From Streptomyces nigra (GTDB taxonomy: Bacteria > Actinomycetota > Actinomycetes > Streptomycetales > Streptomycetaceae): a stretch of DNA of 64,000 nucleotides. The position numbers and the translations under genes were made by a program. The notes below the pieces were generated by a model. It was not told the origin of the DNA. It worked only from the letters and a program-made list of their open reading frames with translations, and did no database searches. The DNA lies in contig NZ_CP029043.1 in the NCBI RefSeq assembly GCF_003074055.1, positions 4,766,501-4,830,500 on the forward strand. Reading direction: 5' to 3'. Of the stretch, positions 24,098 through 31,582 are shown piece after piece. Each line of letters opens with the position of its first letter. The stretch's first letter is position 1.

Positions 24098-24682
24098 ATG
24101 AGCATGCGGTTCTCTACGAAGGCCGGTCGGGGGATGGTCGCGATGACCGTTGCGGCCGGGCTGGCACTCGGTGCGGTGGGCTGCGGCGGAGGGGGCGGCG
24201 ACGACGGCAAGAAGCCCCGGGGCTCCGCGTCCACCTCCAAGGACACCGACGGATCCAAGCCGAGCACACAAGAGGGAACCGACGAACTCCTCGCCGAACT
24301 CAAGGGCGAGGACGGACTGATCCTGCGCATCACCTCTGCCCAGCGGGACTCGGGGGGATTCGTCACCGTCAGCGGCGAGCTCAAGAACGACGGGGACGAA
24401 TCCGCCCGCCTCTCGGCGCGCACCTCGGGTGACGAGACGGAGATCGTCCGGCACGGGACGTCGTTCGGCGGAGCCACACTCGTCGACTCGGCGAGCAAGA
24501 AGCGCTACTACGTCCTGCGCGACACCGACGGGCGCCCCCTGACCACCACCGGCGTGCCACGCATCAAGGCCGGTGACACCGTCCCCGTGTTCATGCAGTT
24601 CCCGGCCCCGCCGGCCAGCACCGGGGAAGTGAGCCTCCAACTCCCCACCTTCGCCTCCGCCTCCATCCAGATCTCCGGATGA
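24098..24682 (+). CDS. Putative secreted lipoprotein of the Tad locus
   Basis: 194 residues. A signal peptide (about 1-28) ends in GAVGC followed by a Gly/Asp-rich stretch, so Cys29 is a plausible lipidation site although position -3 is Ala. A Ser/Thr/Lys linker leads to a beta-rich domain (LILRITSAQRDSGGFVTVSG, VSLQLPTFASASIQ). No enzyme motif is seen. It lies 15 bases after the TadG-like gene and 7 before the OmpA gene, so it is probably a surface part of the same system. Confidence 0.72.
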   Translation: MSMRFSTKAGRGMVAMTVAAGLALGAVGCGGGGGDDGKKPRGSASTSKDTDGSKPSTQEGTDELLAELKGEDGLILRITSAQRDSGGFVTVSGELKNDGDESARLSARTSGDETEIVRHGTSFGGATLVDSASKKRYYVLRDTDGRPLTTTGVPRIKAGDTVPVFMQFPAPPASTGEVSLQLPTFASASIQISG

Positions 24683-24689
24683 GCCGCCC

Positions 24690-25304
24690 ATGACCCGTCT
24701 CCCCCTCACCCTGACCGCGGTCGGCGTCATGATCGCCGCCAATCTCCTGACCGCCACCACGGCCGAGGCCGACGACGACCCCGCCGTGCCGCCCGGCACC
24801 GAGGCGTCCGCCGCCGCGCCCGTGGAGGTCGACGCCAACGACCCCGATCTCAAGCTGCCCGAGGGCGCCACCCTCGCCGCCGCCAAGGTGCTGGACATCA
24901 AGCAGGTCGTCGAGGACCAGGCCGGTGAGGAGCGCCGCGAGGACACCAACGCCGACGTGAAGTTCGCGCTGCAGGCGGAGGTGCTGTTCCCCAAGGACAG
25001 TGCCAAGCTCACCGGCGAGGCGAAGGCCCGTATCGCCGCCATCGCGGAGGAGATCGGCAAGCAGAACGCCACCCGCATCCGGGTCTTCGGCTTCACCGAC
25101 AACCTGGGCTCCTCGGCCCACGGCGACGTCCTGTCCCGCAAGCGCGCCAACGCCGTACAGGGCGTCCTGGAATCGGAGCTCGACGACTCCACGATCACCT
25201 ACGAGGTCCGCGGCTACGGCGAGCAGTACCCCATCTCCTCCAACGCCACGGAAGCCGGCCGCAAGAAGAACCGCAGAGTCGAGGTGTCCTTCCCCCGCTC
25301 GTGA
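24690..25304 (+). CDS. OmpA C-terminal-domain protein of the Tad locus
   Basis: 204 residues. A signal peptide (about 1-25, ending TTAEA) precedes a linker and an OmpA-like peptidoglycan-binding domain from about 85: VLFPKDSAKLTGEAKARIAAIA, RIRVFGFTDNLGSSAHGDVLS and AGRKKNRRVEVSF. The Asp and Arg that hold diaminopimelate in this fold are present (FTDN, NRRVEV). In a monoderm it cannot be an outer-membrane anchor; it likely fixes the pilus base to the wall. Last gene of the locus; convergent with the DUF192 gene 21 bases away. Confidence 0.87.
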   Translation: MTRLPLTLTAVGVMIAANLLTATTAEADDDPAVPPGTEASAAAPVEVDANDPDLKLPEGATLAAAKVLDIKQVVEDQAGEERREDTNADVKFALQAEVLFPKDSAKLTGEAKARIAAIAEEIGKQNATRIRVFGFTDNLGSSAHGDVLSRKRANAVQGVLESELDDSTITYEVRGYGEQYPISSNATEAGRKKNRRVEVSFPRS

Positions 25305-25325
25305 ACGCCGACGGGGGAGCGCGTC

Positions 25326-25691
25326 TCAGCCCAGCTCGACATCGACCCGCACCCCCGCCCGCACCCCCCACCGCGCCATCGCCCCCGCCGTCGCCTCCAG
25401 GACGTGGCGGGAGCGGAGGCGGGGGAGGCCCAGGCGGTTCGGGGGCATCGTGCGGACGGCGAGGACGCGGAGGTGGCGGTCAAGGTAGGCGACGTCGATC
25501 GGTATGCGCATCCGGACGGTGTGGACGCTGCCGGCCGGGGTGAGCAGCAGCGCCCCGTCGACCGAGTCCCGGCCCAGCAGGCCCTTCGTCCGGGCACGGT
25601 AGGACGCGGCGATCTCCAGTGGCACCGCCACCTCGCCCCGGTCCCCGTGGACGACCAGCGTGCCCCGTCCGTCCTGCCACCGCCGAGCCAT
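25326..25691 (-). CDS. DUF192 family protein
   Basis: 121 residues with the family pattern: ASYRARTKGLLGRDSV (the RxxGLM-like site), VHTVRMRIPIDVAYLDR and a C-terminal VLEATAGAMARWGVRAG. Function of the family is unknown. Start ATG 25691 was chosen because GGGAGGGG precedes it; an in-frame ATG at 25739 would add 16 non-conserved residues and overlap the divergent promoter. In streptomycetes such genes often flank tad loci; here it is convergent with the OmpA gene and divergent from the LLM oxidoreductase gene. Confidence 0.82.
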   Translation of the reverse strand: MARRWQDGRGTLVVHGDRGEVAVPLEIAASYRARTKGLLGRDSVDGALLLTPAGSVHTVRMRIPIDVAYLDRHLRVLAVRTMPPNRLGLPRLRSRHVLEATAGAMARWGVRAGVRVDVELG

Positions 25692-25723
25692 CGCGGCCCC
25701 TCCCGCCCTTCGCGGATTTCGCG

Positions 25724-25752
25724 TTGTCCTGCCGGGCATACCCGGGTAGGAA
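25724..25752 (+). promoter_or_regulatory. Promoter of the LLM oxidoreductase gene, leaderless
   Basis: TTGTCC (25724-25729), 17 bases, TAGGAA (25747-25752). The ATG at 25760 is 7 bases after the -10, at the expected transcription start, so the mRNA should be leaderless. Confidence 0.6.
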
Positions 25753-25759
25753 AGATCCC

Positions 25760-26638
25760 ATGACCGGACTCGGCGCGGTGTTCCGCCCCCAACTCGCCCC
25801 CGAACGACTGCGATCCGTCGCCCGGGCCGCCGACGAGGCGGGCCTGGAGGAACTGTGGCTCTGGGAGGACTGCTTCCGTGAGGGAGGTGTCTCCACCGCC
25901 GCGGCCGCCCTCGCGTGGACCGAGCGGGTGAGAGTCGGCGTCGGCCTGCTGCCCGTGCCGCTGCGCAACGTCGCGCTCACCGCGATGGAGGCCGCCTCCC
26001 TGCACCGGATGTTCCCGGGGCGGCCGCTCCTCGCCCTCGGGCACGGCGTGCAGGACTGGATGGGGCAGGTCGGCGCCCGCGCCGAGTCGCCGGTGACGCT
26101 GCTGCGGGAACATCTCGACGCGCTGCGCGCCCTGTTGCGCGGGGAACGCCTCACCGTCGAGGGGCGGTACGTCCAGCTCGACGACGTGGCCCTGGACTGG
26201 CCGCCGGACGGACCCGCGCCGGTCATCGCCGGGGTCACCGGCCCCCGGTCGCTGCGGCTGTCCGGCGCATCCGCCGACGGGACCCTGCTCACCGCCTCCA
26301 CCCCGCCGGACGGCGTACGCCGGGCCCGGCAGCTCGTCGACGAGGGACGGAGCGCGGCCGGGCGCACCGACGCCGGGCCGCACCCGATCGTCGTCTACCT
26401 GCTCGCCGCCACCGGCTCCGACGGCCCCGAGCGCGTACAGGCCGAACTGGCCGCGGAGGGCGTCGCGTCCGTGCCCGGGCTCGGGGTCGCCGGAGACGCG
26501 AAGGCCGTCGCCGAGGCCGTACGGCGGTATGCGGAGGCCGGCGCCGACACCGTCGTACTGCAGCCGACCGGGGACGAGCCGGACCCGGAGGGGTTCGTGC
26601 GGTTCGTGGCCGAGGAGGTGCGCCCGCTGGTCCCCTGA
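25760..26638 (+). CDS. LLM-class F420-dependent oxidoreductase
   Basis: 292-residue TIM-barrel enzyme of the luciferase-like monooxygenase family, the actinobacterial branch that uses coenzyme F420. Seen are LRSVARAADEAGLEELWLWED, VGVGLLPVPLRNVALTAMEA, GHGVQDWMGQVG and GPRSLRLSGASADGTLL, with VVLQPTGDEPDPEGFVRF at the end. Substrate is unknown. The gene has its own leaderless-type promoter and is convergent with the DinB gene (14-base gap). Confidence 0.9.
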   Translation: MTGLGAVFRPQLAPERLRSVARAADEAGLEELWLWEDCFREGGVSTAAAALAWTERVRVGVGLLPVPLRNVALTAMEAASLHRMFPGRPLLALGHGVQDWMGQVGARAESPVTLLREHLDALRALLRGERLTVEGRYVQLDDVALDWPPDGPAPVIAGVTGPRSLRLSGASADGTLLTASTPPDGVRRARQLVDEGRSAAGRTDAGPHPIVVYLLAATGSDGPERVQAELAAEGVASVPGLGVAGDAKAVAEAVRRYAEAGADTVVLQPTGDEPDPEGFVRFVAEEVRPLVP

Positions 26639-26652
26639 CCAGGGGGTGAGCG

Positions 26653-27168
26653 TCAGCCGGGTCGGTGGCTGCCCGCCGCCCCGTCGATCAGCTCGCGGAC
26701 GATGTCCATGTGGCCCGCGTGGCGCGCCGTCTCCTCGATCATGTGGACGAGCACCCAGCGCAGGGACACCTCGACGTCCCGCCAGTCCGGCCGGCCCCGC
26801 TCGTCCAGCGACCTGCTCTCGATCACACGGTCGGCGGCGGCGCGCGCCCGGCCGTAGAAGTCGACGATCTGCTGGGTCGTCTCGCCCTGGTCGGCCCGCA
26901 TGTCCTCGTCGCTGTACGGGTCGAACCACAGCGGTTCGACCTCGCCGCCGAAGCTCGCGACGAACCAGCCGTACTCCACCGAGCCGAGGTGCTTGACCAG
27001 CCCCAGCAGGCTGGTGCCGGTCGGTGTCATCGGGCGGCGCAGCGCCTCGTCGTCCAGCCCCTCCAGCTTCCACAGCACCGCGTCCCGGTGCCGGTCCAGG
27101 CTCTCGCGGAGCACGGCCTTCTCGTCCGCCGTGTACGTCGGGTTCTTCAACTCCGCGGGGTTCGTCAT
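26653..27168 (-). CDS. DinB/DUF664-family four-helix protein
   Basis: 171 residues. DinB fold with metal-type histidines in LVKHLGSVEYGWF and in ETARHAGHMDIVRELIDG, and a third in WVLVHMIEE. Family members include thiol S-transferases using mycothiol or bacillithiol, so a detoxification role is likely but not proven. Start at ATG 27168, ahead of the more distal ATG 27198, because AxTNPAELK-type starts are usual. Divergent from the methyltransferase gene 50 bases away. Confidence 0.85.
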   Translation of the reverse strand: MTNPAELKNPTYTADEKAVLRESLDRHRDAVLWKLEGLDDEALRRPMTPTGTSLLGLVKHLGSVEYGWFVASFGGEVEPLWFDPYSDEDMRADQGETTQQIVDFYGRARAAADRVIESRSLDERGRPDWRDVEVSLRWVLVHMIEETARHAGHMDIVRELIDGAAGSHRPG

Positions 27169-27218
27169 GGGCCGGAAATTATCAGCGGCCACCGACACCG
27201 CCCTGCGACCATGCCCGG

Positions 27219-28004
27219 ATGGGACAGCGCAGCAGGTCGTTCGAGGAACTCGTCGCGGAGGGCGCCGCTGTGCCCACCGAGGGCTGGGACTTCTCGTGGT
27301 TCGAGGGGCGGGCCACCGAGGAGCGGCCCAGCTGGGGGTACGCCGTGTCGCTGGCGGACCGCCTGGCCGGCGCCACGGCCGCGCTCGATCTCCAGACCGG
27401 GGGAGGGGAGGCCCTCGACTTCGCCCTCGGACGGGCCCCGAAGACCCCCGCGCTCGCCGTCGCCACGGAAGGCTGGCCGCCGAACGTCGTCCAGGCCACC
27501 GCGCTGCTCGCCCCGCGCGGGGTCGCGGTCGTCGCCGTGCCGGAGGACGCGCCGCTGCCGTTCGCCGACGCGGCCTTCGACCTGGTGTCGAGCCGGCACC
27601 CGGTCCGGGCCCCGTGGGCGGAGATCGCCCGGGTGCTGCGGCCCGGCGGCACCTACTTCGCCCAGCACGTCGGCCCGCGCCGCGTCTTCGAGCTGGTCGA
27701 GTACTTCCTCGGGCCCCAGCCGGACGAGGTGCGCGACGCCCGGCACCCGGACCGTGAACGCGCCGAGGCCGAGGGCGCGGGCCTGGAGGTCGTGGAGCTG
27801 CGCGCCGAGACCCTGCGGGTGGAGTTCCACGACATCGCCGCCGTCGTCCACTTCCTGCGCAAGGTGGTGTGGATGGTGCCGGGCTTCACCGTCGAGGCGT
27901 ACCGGCCCCGGTTGCGCGCCCTGCACGAGCGGATCGAGTCCGAGGGGCCCTTCGTGGCGCACAGCACCCGGCATCTGTTCGTCGCACGCAAGCCGGGGCA
28001 CTGA
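27219..28004 (+). CDS. Class I SAM-dependent methyltransferase
   Basis: 261 residues. The Rossmann-fold motifs are present but loose: AALDLQTGGGEALDFAL (motif I, with Gln-Thr-Gly-Gly-Gly), LPFADAAFDLVSSRHPV (motif II/post-I) and ARVLRPGGTYFAQHVG (motif III). The N-terminus SRSFEELVAEGAAVPTEGWDFSWFEGRA is typical of a streptomycete subgroup that acts on small molecules. An out-of-frame ATG lies 8 bases upstream. Substrate unknown. No ribosome site is obvious. Followed by about 720 bases without a protein gene. Confidence 0.87.
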   Translation: MGQRSRSFEELVAEGAAVPTEGWDFSWFEGRATEERPSWGYAVSLADRLAGATAALDLQTGGGEALDFALGRAPKTPALAVATEGWPPNVVQATALLAPRGVAVVAVPEDAPLPFADAAFDLVSSRHPVRAPWAEIARVLRPGGTYFAQHVGPRRVFELVEYFLGPQPDEVRDARHPDRERAEAEGAGLEVVELRAETLRVEFHDIAAVVHFLRKVVWMVPGFTVEAYRPRLRALHERIESEGPFVAHSTRHLFVARKPGH

Positions 28005-28494
28005 GACCCCGGCCGCAGGTAGCCGCCTTTGCGGCAAACGGCGCGAATCGTACATTCAAGGGTTCGGCGGGGGTTCCGGCCTCGGCATCCAAGGGGCCCT
28101 CGCCTTTTCCACATTGTTATGGGGGTTGGCTCGCTTTCCGTGAAGCCGTCCCGTAAGTTCAGACCAAGGCAATTCGCGTAAGCAAAGCTGCGCGGTGGCA
28201 CCGCGCGGTGGAGGGGGCTGCGCGGTGCCCTGCCCTGCTGCGACCCGCCCCCGGGGCCGGCTCCGGAGCGTCAAGCGGACGTTCGCGGCCGGGGTCACCC
28301 CTGGGAGGGATGGCCCCCCGATCGGCCGAGCGGCGCACACAACCGGCCAAACCCACCATTACCGGCCAAGCGATCCGCGTTTTCCCTGGTCACAGGCGCG
28401 CGCCTCGCCGTATCACCGCCCCGAGGGGTCGTTTTGCCTCTCATCCGGCCGTCGCCGGGCGACTCCGGAGCGTAGTTGTGCAGCGCTGATGCAC

Positions 28495-28572
28495 GCGGCA
28501 GCACTTACGAAGGGTTATGGTGGAAACCCCCCCTCGGGCCGGTCCGTCTCCCCCCACGGACCGGCCCGTTTT
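28495..28572 (+). ncRNA. Candidate small RNA or attenuator with C-rich runs (6C-like)
   Basis: GGGTT-ATGGTGGA-AACCC (28512-28529) makes a short stem followed by a run of seven C (28527-28533). Then comes a perfect 13-bp terminator hairpin whose loop is CTCCCCCC. Two C-runs of six or more next to hairpins recall the actinobacterial 6C RNA family. The 5' end is uncertain: TATGGT or TTACGA could be a -10. It could instead be the leader attenuator of the downstream prenyltransferase gene. Confidence 0.42.
28535..28572 (+). terminator. Strong rho-independent terminator upstream of prenyltransferase gene
   Basis: CGGGCCGGTCCGT (28535-28547) pairs perfectly with ACGGACCGGCCCG (28556-28568) around CTCCCCCC, followed by TTTT. 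The nearest upstream protein gene ends 530 bases away, so the terminator must end a short local transcript or act as an attenuator. Confidence 0.8.
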
Positions 28573-28575
28573 CTG

Positions 28576-28642
28576 TTCCGGGACCGGCCCGCCTCCAGTT
28601 CCGGGACCGGCCCCTCTTCTGTTCCAGGACTGTTCCAGGCCC
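28576..28642. repeat. Short tandem repeat TTCCGGGACCGGCCC and decayed copies
   Basis: TTCCGGGACCGGCCC occurs at 28576-28590 and 28599-28613 (period 23). Shorter derivatives TTCCAGGAC (28622-28630) and TTCCAGGCCC (28633-28642) follow. The repeat unit shares GGACCGGCCC with the right arm of the preceding terminator, so it probably arose by duplication of that arm. Confidence 0.6.
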
Positions 28643-28723
28643 GCCCCCGGGGACGCACCCGCCCCGAACCCCGGTACGCTCCATGCGCGGGGACCGCATC
28701 CGTACGGAGGGGCTGACAATCAC

Positions 28724-29497
28724 GTGAACCTGCGCGACAGGCTGCGCGGCCTGCTGGTCAGGCTGTACGCACGCCGGGTGGAAGGCCACCTGGACCACGC
28801 TCAGGTGCCCAAGCACATCGGCGTGATCATGGACGGCAACCGTCGCTGGGCGAAGGCCGCCGGCTCCTCCACCGTGCACGGACACCGGGCCGGCGCCGAG
28901 AAGATCGAGGAGTTCCTCGGCTGGTGCAGCGAGACGGACGTCGAGGTCGTCACCCTCTGGCTGCTGTCGACCGACAACTTCGACCGCCCCCAGGAGGAAC
29001 TCGTCCCCCTGCTCGGCATCATCGAGGACGTCGTCCGCACCCTCGCCGCCGACGGCCGCTGGCGCGTGCACCACGTCGGCACCCCGGACCTGCTCCCCGG
29101 CCCGATGCAGACCACGCTCAAGGAGGCCGAGGAGGCCACCGCCCACGTCGACGGAATACTGGTCAACGTGGCCATCGGATACGGCGGTCGGCAGGAGATC
29201 GCCGACGCCGTGCGCTCGATGATCGTCGAGGCGCACGACAAGGGCACCTCGATGGAGGCGCTCGCCGAGTCCGTCAGCGTCGACCTCATCGGCCGTCACC
29301 TCTACACCGGCGACCAGCCCGACCCCGACCTCGTGATCCGCACCAGCGGTGAACAGCGGCTGTCCGGTTTCATGCTGTGGCAGACGGCCCACTCGGAGTA
29401 CTACTTCTGTGAGGTCTTCTGGCCGGCCTTCCGCAAGGTCGACTTCCTGCGTGCCCTGCGCGACTACGCGGCACGGCACCGCCGTTACGGCGGCTGA
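28724..29497 (+). CDS. uppS: Cis-prenyltransferase (undecaprenyl/polyprenyl diphosphate synthase family)
   Basis: 257 residues. Makes the long-chain cis-polyprenyl diphosphate that carries cell-wall precursors, by adding isopentenyl diphosphate units. Signatures: HIGVIMDGNRRWAKAAG (catalytic Asp), GHRAGAEKIEEFLGWC, LWLLSTDNFDRP, and near the end DLVIRTSGEQRLSGFMLWQ and SEYYFCEVFWPAFR. GTG 28724 follows GGAGGGG by 11 bases. Streptomycetes usually have a second such gene elsewhere, so the precise chain length is open. Upstream hairpin may attenuate it. Confidence 0.92.
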   Translation: MNLRDRLRGLLVRLYARRVEGHLDHAQVPKHIGVIMDGNRRWAKAAGSSTVHGHRAGAEKIEEFLGWCSETDVEVVTLWLLSTDNFDRPQEELVPLLGIIEDVVRTLAADGRWRVHHVGTPDLLPGPMQTTLKEAEEATAHVDGILVNVAIGYGGRQEIADAVRSMIVEAHDKGTSMEALAESVSVDLIGRHLYTGDQPDPDLVIRTSGEQRLSGFMLWQTAHSEYYFCEVFWPAFRKVDFLRALRDYAARHRRYGG

Positions 29498-29820
29498 GAC
29501 CGCACCCCCGCGTGAGTCGGCGGGGACGGACGTAAAGAGGAGTTCACCGGCGCGCCGTCATATGCGTCGGCATGGCGGCGCGTGTTCGAGGGCATAGACC
29601 AAGCAGGTCGACGCCCGAACCACGGGTGTCGGATCTCAGCGGACGGCGCCGGAGCCGTCCGCCCGGGAGGCCCTTTGCACCAGCCCGACCGTGCGGTGAC
29701 GGCACGGACGAAGCAGTGGAGGGCCGGTTTCCGGCCCGTGCGGGACGTGCACCGAGGCCGACGACCGGTCCAGCTCCACTCCGTCGCTCCCCGACCTCAT
29801 CCGAGGGGGTACGTCCTTCC
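29498..29820. other. Intergenic region between prenyltransferase and phoH-like genes
   Basis: 323 bases. The reading frame of the PhoH gene stays open through part of it, but composition is Arg/Pro-rich and non-conserved-looking. It contains a perfect hairpin GGGCCGG-TTT-CCGGCCC (29721-29737) in the PhoH leader and the GAGGGGG ribosome site (29803-29809). No clear promoter or small gene is visible. Confidence 0.45.
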
Positions 29821-31146
29821 GTGGTGACCAGCACAAAGCGCCACAAGCCCGACCGGCGCACCTATGTTCTCGACACCAGCGTCCTGCTGGCCGACCCGAA
29901 CGCCCTGAGCCGCTTCGACGAGCACGAGGTCGTGCTCCCCATCGTCGTGGTGACGGAGTTGGAGGCCAAGCGGCACCATCCCGAACTCGGCTACTTCGCC
30001 CGGCAGGCCCTGCGCCTGCTCGACGACCTCCGGGTCCGGTACGGCCGTCTCGACTCCCCCATCCCCACGGGGGACCTCGGCGGGACCGTCCGTGTCGAGC
30101 TCAACCACTCGGACCCCAGCGTGCTGCCCAGCGGCTACCGCCTGGGGGACAACGACTCCCGCATCCTGGCGGTCGCCCGCAATCTGCAGGCGGAGGGGTT
30201 CGACGTCACGGTCGTGTCCAAGGACCTGCCGCTGAGGATCAAGGCCTCGTCCGTCGGACTCCTCGCCGAGGAGTACCGCGCGGAACTGGCCATCACGGAC
30301 TCCTCCGGCTGGACCGGCATGTCCGAACTGACCCTTCCGGGCGAGCAGGTGGACATCCTCTTCGAGGAGGGCCGCGTCCATGTGCCCGAAGCCGCCGCCC
30401 TCCCCGTGCACACGGGCCTGACCATCCACTCCGAGCGCGGCAAGGCGCTCGGCAGGGTCACCCCCGACGGCAACGTCCGTCTGGTGCGGGGCGATCGGGA
30501 GGCGTTCGGCATCAAGGGGCGCAGCGCCGAGCAGCGGATCGCGCTCGACCTGCTCCTCGACCCGGACGTCGGGATCGTCTCCATGGGCGGCCGGGCCGGC
30601 ACCGGCAAGTCGGCCCTGGCGCTGTGCGCGGGACTGGAGGCCGTGCTGGAGCGCCGTCAGCACCAGAAGGTGATGGTCTTCCGGCCGCTGTACGCGGTGG
30701 GCGGGCAGGAGCTCGGCTATCTGCCCGGCACCGAGGCCGAGAAGATGAGCCCCTGGGCGCAGGCGGTCTTCGACACGCTGTCCGCGGTCACCAGCCGCGA
30801 GGTCATCGAGGAGGTCACCGCGCGAGGGATGCTGGAGGTGCTTCCCCTCACCCACATCCGCGGGCGCTCGCTGCACGACGCGTTCGTCATCGTGGACGAG
30901 GCGCAGTCGCTGGAGCGAAACGTTCTGCTGACCGTCCTGTCCCGGATCGGCGCCGACTCACGGGTCGTTCTCACCCATGACGTGGCACAGCGGGACAACC
31001 TGCGCGTCGGCCGGTACGACGGAGTGGTCGCCGTCGTCGAGAAGCTGAAGGGACACCCGCTGTTCGCCCACGTCACGCTGAACCGGTCCGAGAGGTCCCA
31101 GATCGCCGCCCTTGTTACCGAAATGCTCGAGGACGGGCAGATCTGA
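29821..31146 (+). CDS. PIN-PhoH family ATPase/ribonuclease
   Basis: 441 residues. The N-terminal PIN nuclease domain (about 15-150) starts YVLDTSVLLADPNALSRF with its metal Asp and has DNDSRILAVARNL. The C-terminal PhoH ATPase has Walker A GRAGTGKSALAL near 258-269 and Walker B FVIVDEAQSLE, with VVLTHDVAQRDN behind it. PIN-PhoH (PhoH2) proteins act as RNA helicase/RNases in actinobacteria. Start GTG 29821 is placed 11 bases after GAGGGGG. A large nested hairpin follows the stop. Confidence 0.92.
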   Translation: MVTSTKRHKPDRRTYVLDTSVLLADPNALSRFDEHEVVLPIVVVTELEAKRHHPELGYFARQALRLLDDLRVRYGRLDSPIPTGDLGGTVRVELNHSDPSVLPSGYRLGDNDSRILAVARNLQAEGFDVTVVSKDLPLRIKASSVGLLAEEYRAELAITDSSGWTGMSELTLPGEQVDILFEEGRVHVPEAAALPVHTGLTIHSERGKALGRVTPDGNVRLVRGDREAFGIKGRSAEQRIALDLLLDPDVGIVSMGGRAGTGKSALALCAGLEAVLERRQHQKVMVFRPLYAVGGQELGYLPGTEAEKMSPWAQAVFDTLSAVTSREVIEEVTARGMLEVLPLTHIRGRSLHDAFVIVDEAQSLERNVLLTVLSRIGADSRVVLTHDVAQRDNLRVGRYDGVVAVVEKLKGHPLFAHVTLNRSERSQIAALVTEMLEDGQI

Positions 31147-31203
31147 CGGGTCTGCACGCTCCTGCGGAGGACTGCCCAACTTCATAGCGGTTACGCGTCA
31201 GTT

Positions 31204-31244
31204 GGCGCCGTCCGGAAAGGCGAAGAGCCTAGCCGGGCGGCGCC
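31204..31244 (+). terminator. Large nested hairpin downstream of PIN-PhoH gene
   Basis: GGCGCCGTCCGG (31204-31215) pairs with CCGGGCGGCGCC (31233-31244), 12 pairs with one G-U. Inside, AGGC-GAAGA-GCCT makes a further 4-bp stem. TT follows but no real T-tract. It is probably the terminator of the PIN-PhoH transcript. Confidence 0.6.
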
Positions 31245-31582
31245 TTGGCGTGTGCCGCTTTCCGGGAAAGCCCAGGGGCAAACTGGGTGTGAGCTTTCAC
31301 ACGCAACACAGAATTGCCTTGCGGTGTGCGGGTGCGGCAGAGTCTCACTCCTGTCAGGCCCCGCATACGACACAGTCGTGCCCCCAGCGGTACGGCGCCA
31401 CAGCAGCACCACCAACTGCATAGCGACGTCGTATGCCGCCCGAGTCAACACGCGGCGCTCCTCGCAAGGGAGTTGCCCAGCGGGTCCGTGCCTCCCGTGA
31501 CCCCGCAGTTGGGAGGCCAGCGCCAGGGGCACGATTGCGTCCGCCAGGGTCACCGAAGCGGGCGATGCTGGAAGGAAACCGT
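31245..31582 (+). other. Long leader region of the SLT transglycosylase gene
   Basis: About 340 bases without a gene. It contains a 9-bp inverted repeat GCATACGAC (31363-31371) / GTCGTATGC (31428-31436) with a small ACGAC-ACA-GTCGT hairpin at its left arm, and the AAGGA ribosome site (31572-31576). Cell-wall hydrolase genes of streptomycetes often have long structured leaders, some with c-di-AMP riboswitches, but I cannot match the riboswitch consensus here with confidence. Confidence 0.4.

Larger units (their letters stand above)
28005..28723. other. 719-base intergenic region upstream of the cis-prenyltransferase gene
   Basis: No convincing protein gene in either strand. Contents: a perfect 8-bp palindrome GCGCGGTG-G-CACCGCGC (28190-28206) with a further CTGCGCGGTG copy at about 28217; a region of lower GC near 28090-28180; a strong hairpin with T-tract at 28535-28572; TTCCGGGACCGGCCC repeats after it; a -10-like TACGCT at 28675-28680; and GGAGGGG before the GTG. 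Confidence 0.6.

Noticed and set aside
28190..28206. Palindrome GCGCGGTG-G-CACCGCGC as an operator
   Set aside because: Such GC palindromes arise often in a genome of this composition, and no gene start lies close to it.
29572..29820. N-terminal extension of the PIN-PhoH protein by 83 residues
   Set aside because: The added sequence is Arg/Pro-rich with no conserved look, and a proper ribosome site GAGGGGG lies before GTG 29821, just where the PIN domain begins.
31245..31582. c-di-AMP (ydaO) riboswitch upstream of the transglycosylase gene
   Set aside because: I looked for the conserved purine-rich core and the paired ends and could not place them with confidence; left as a test, not a call.
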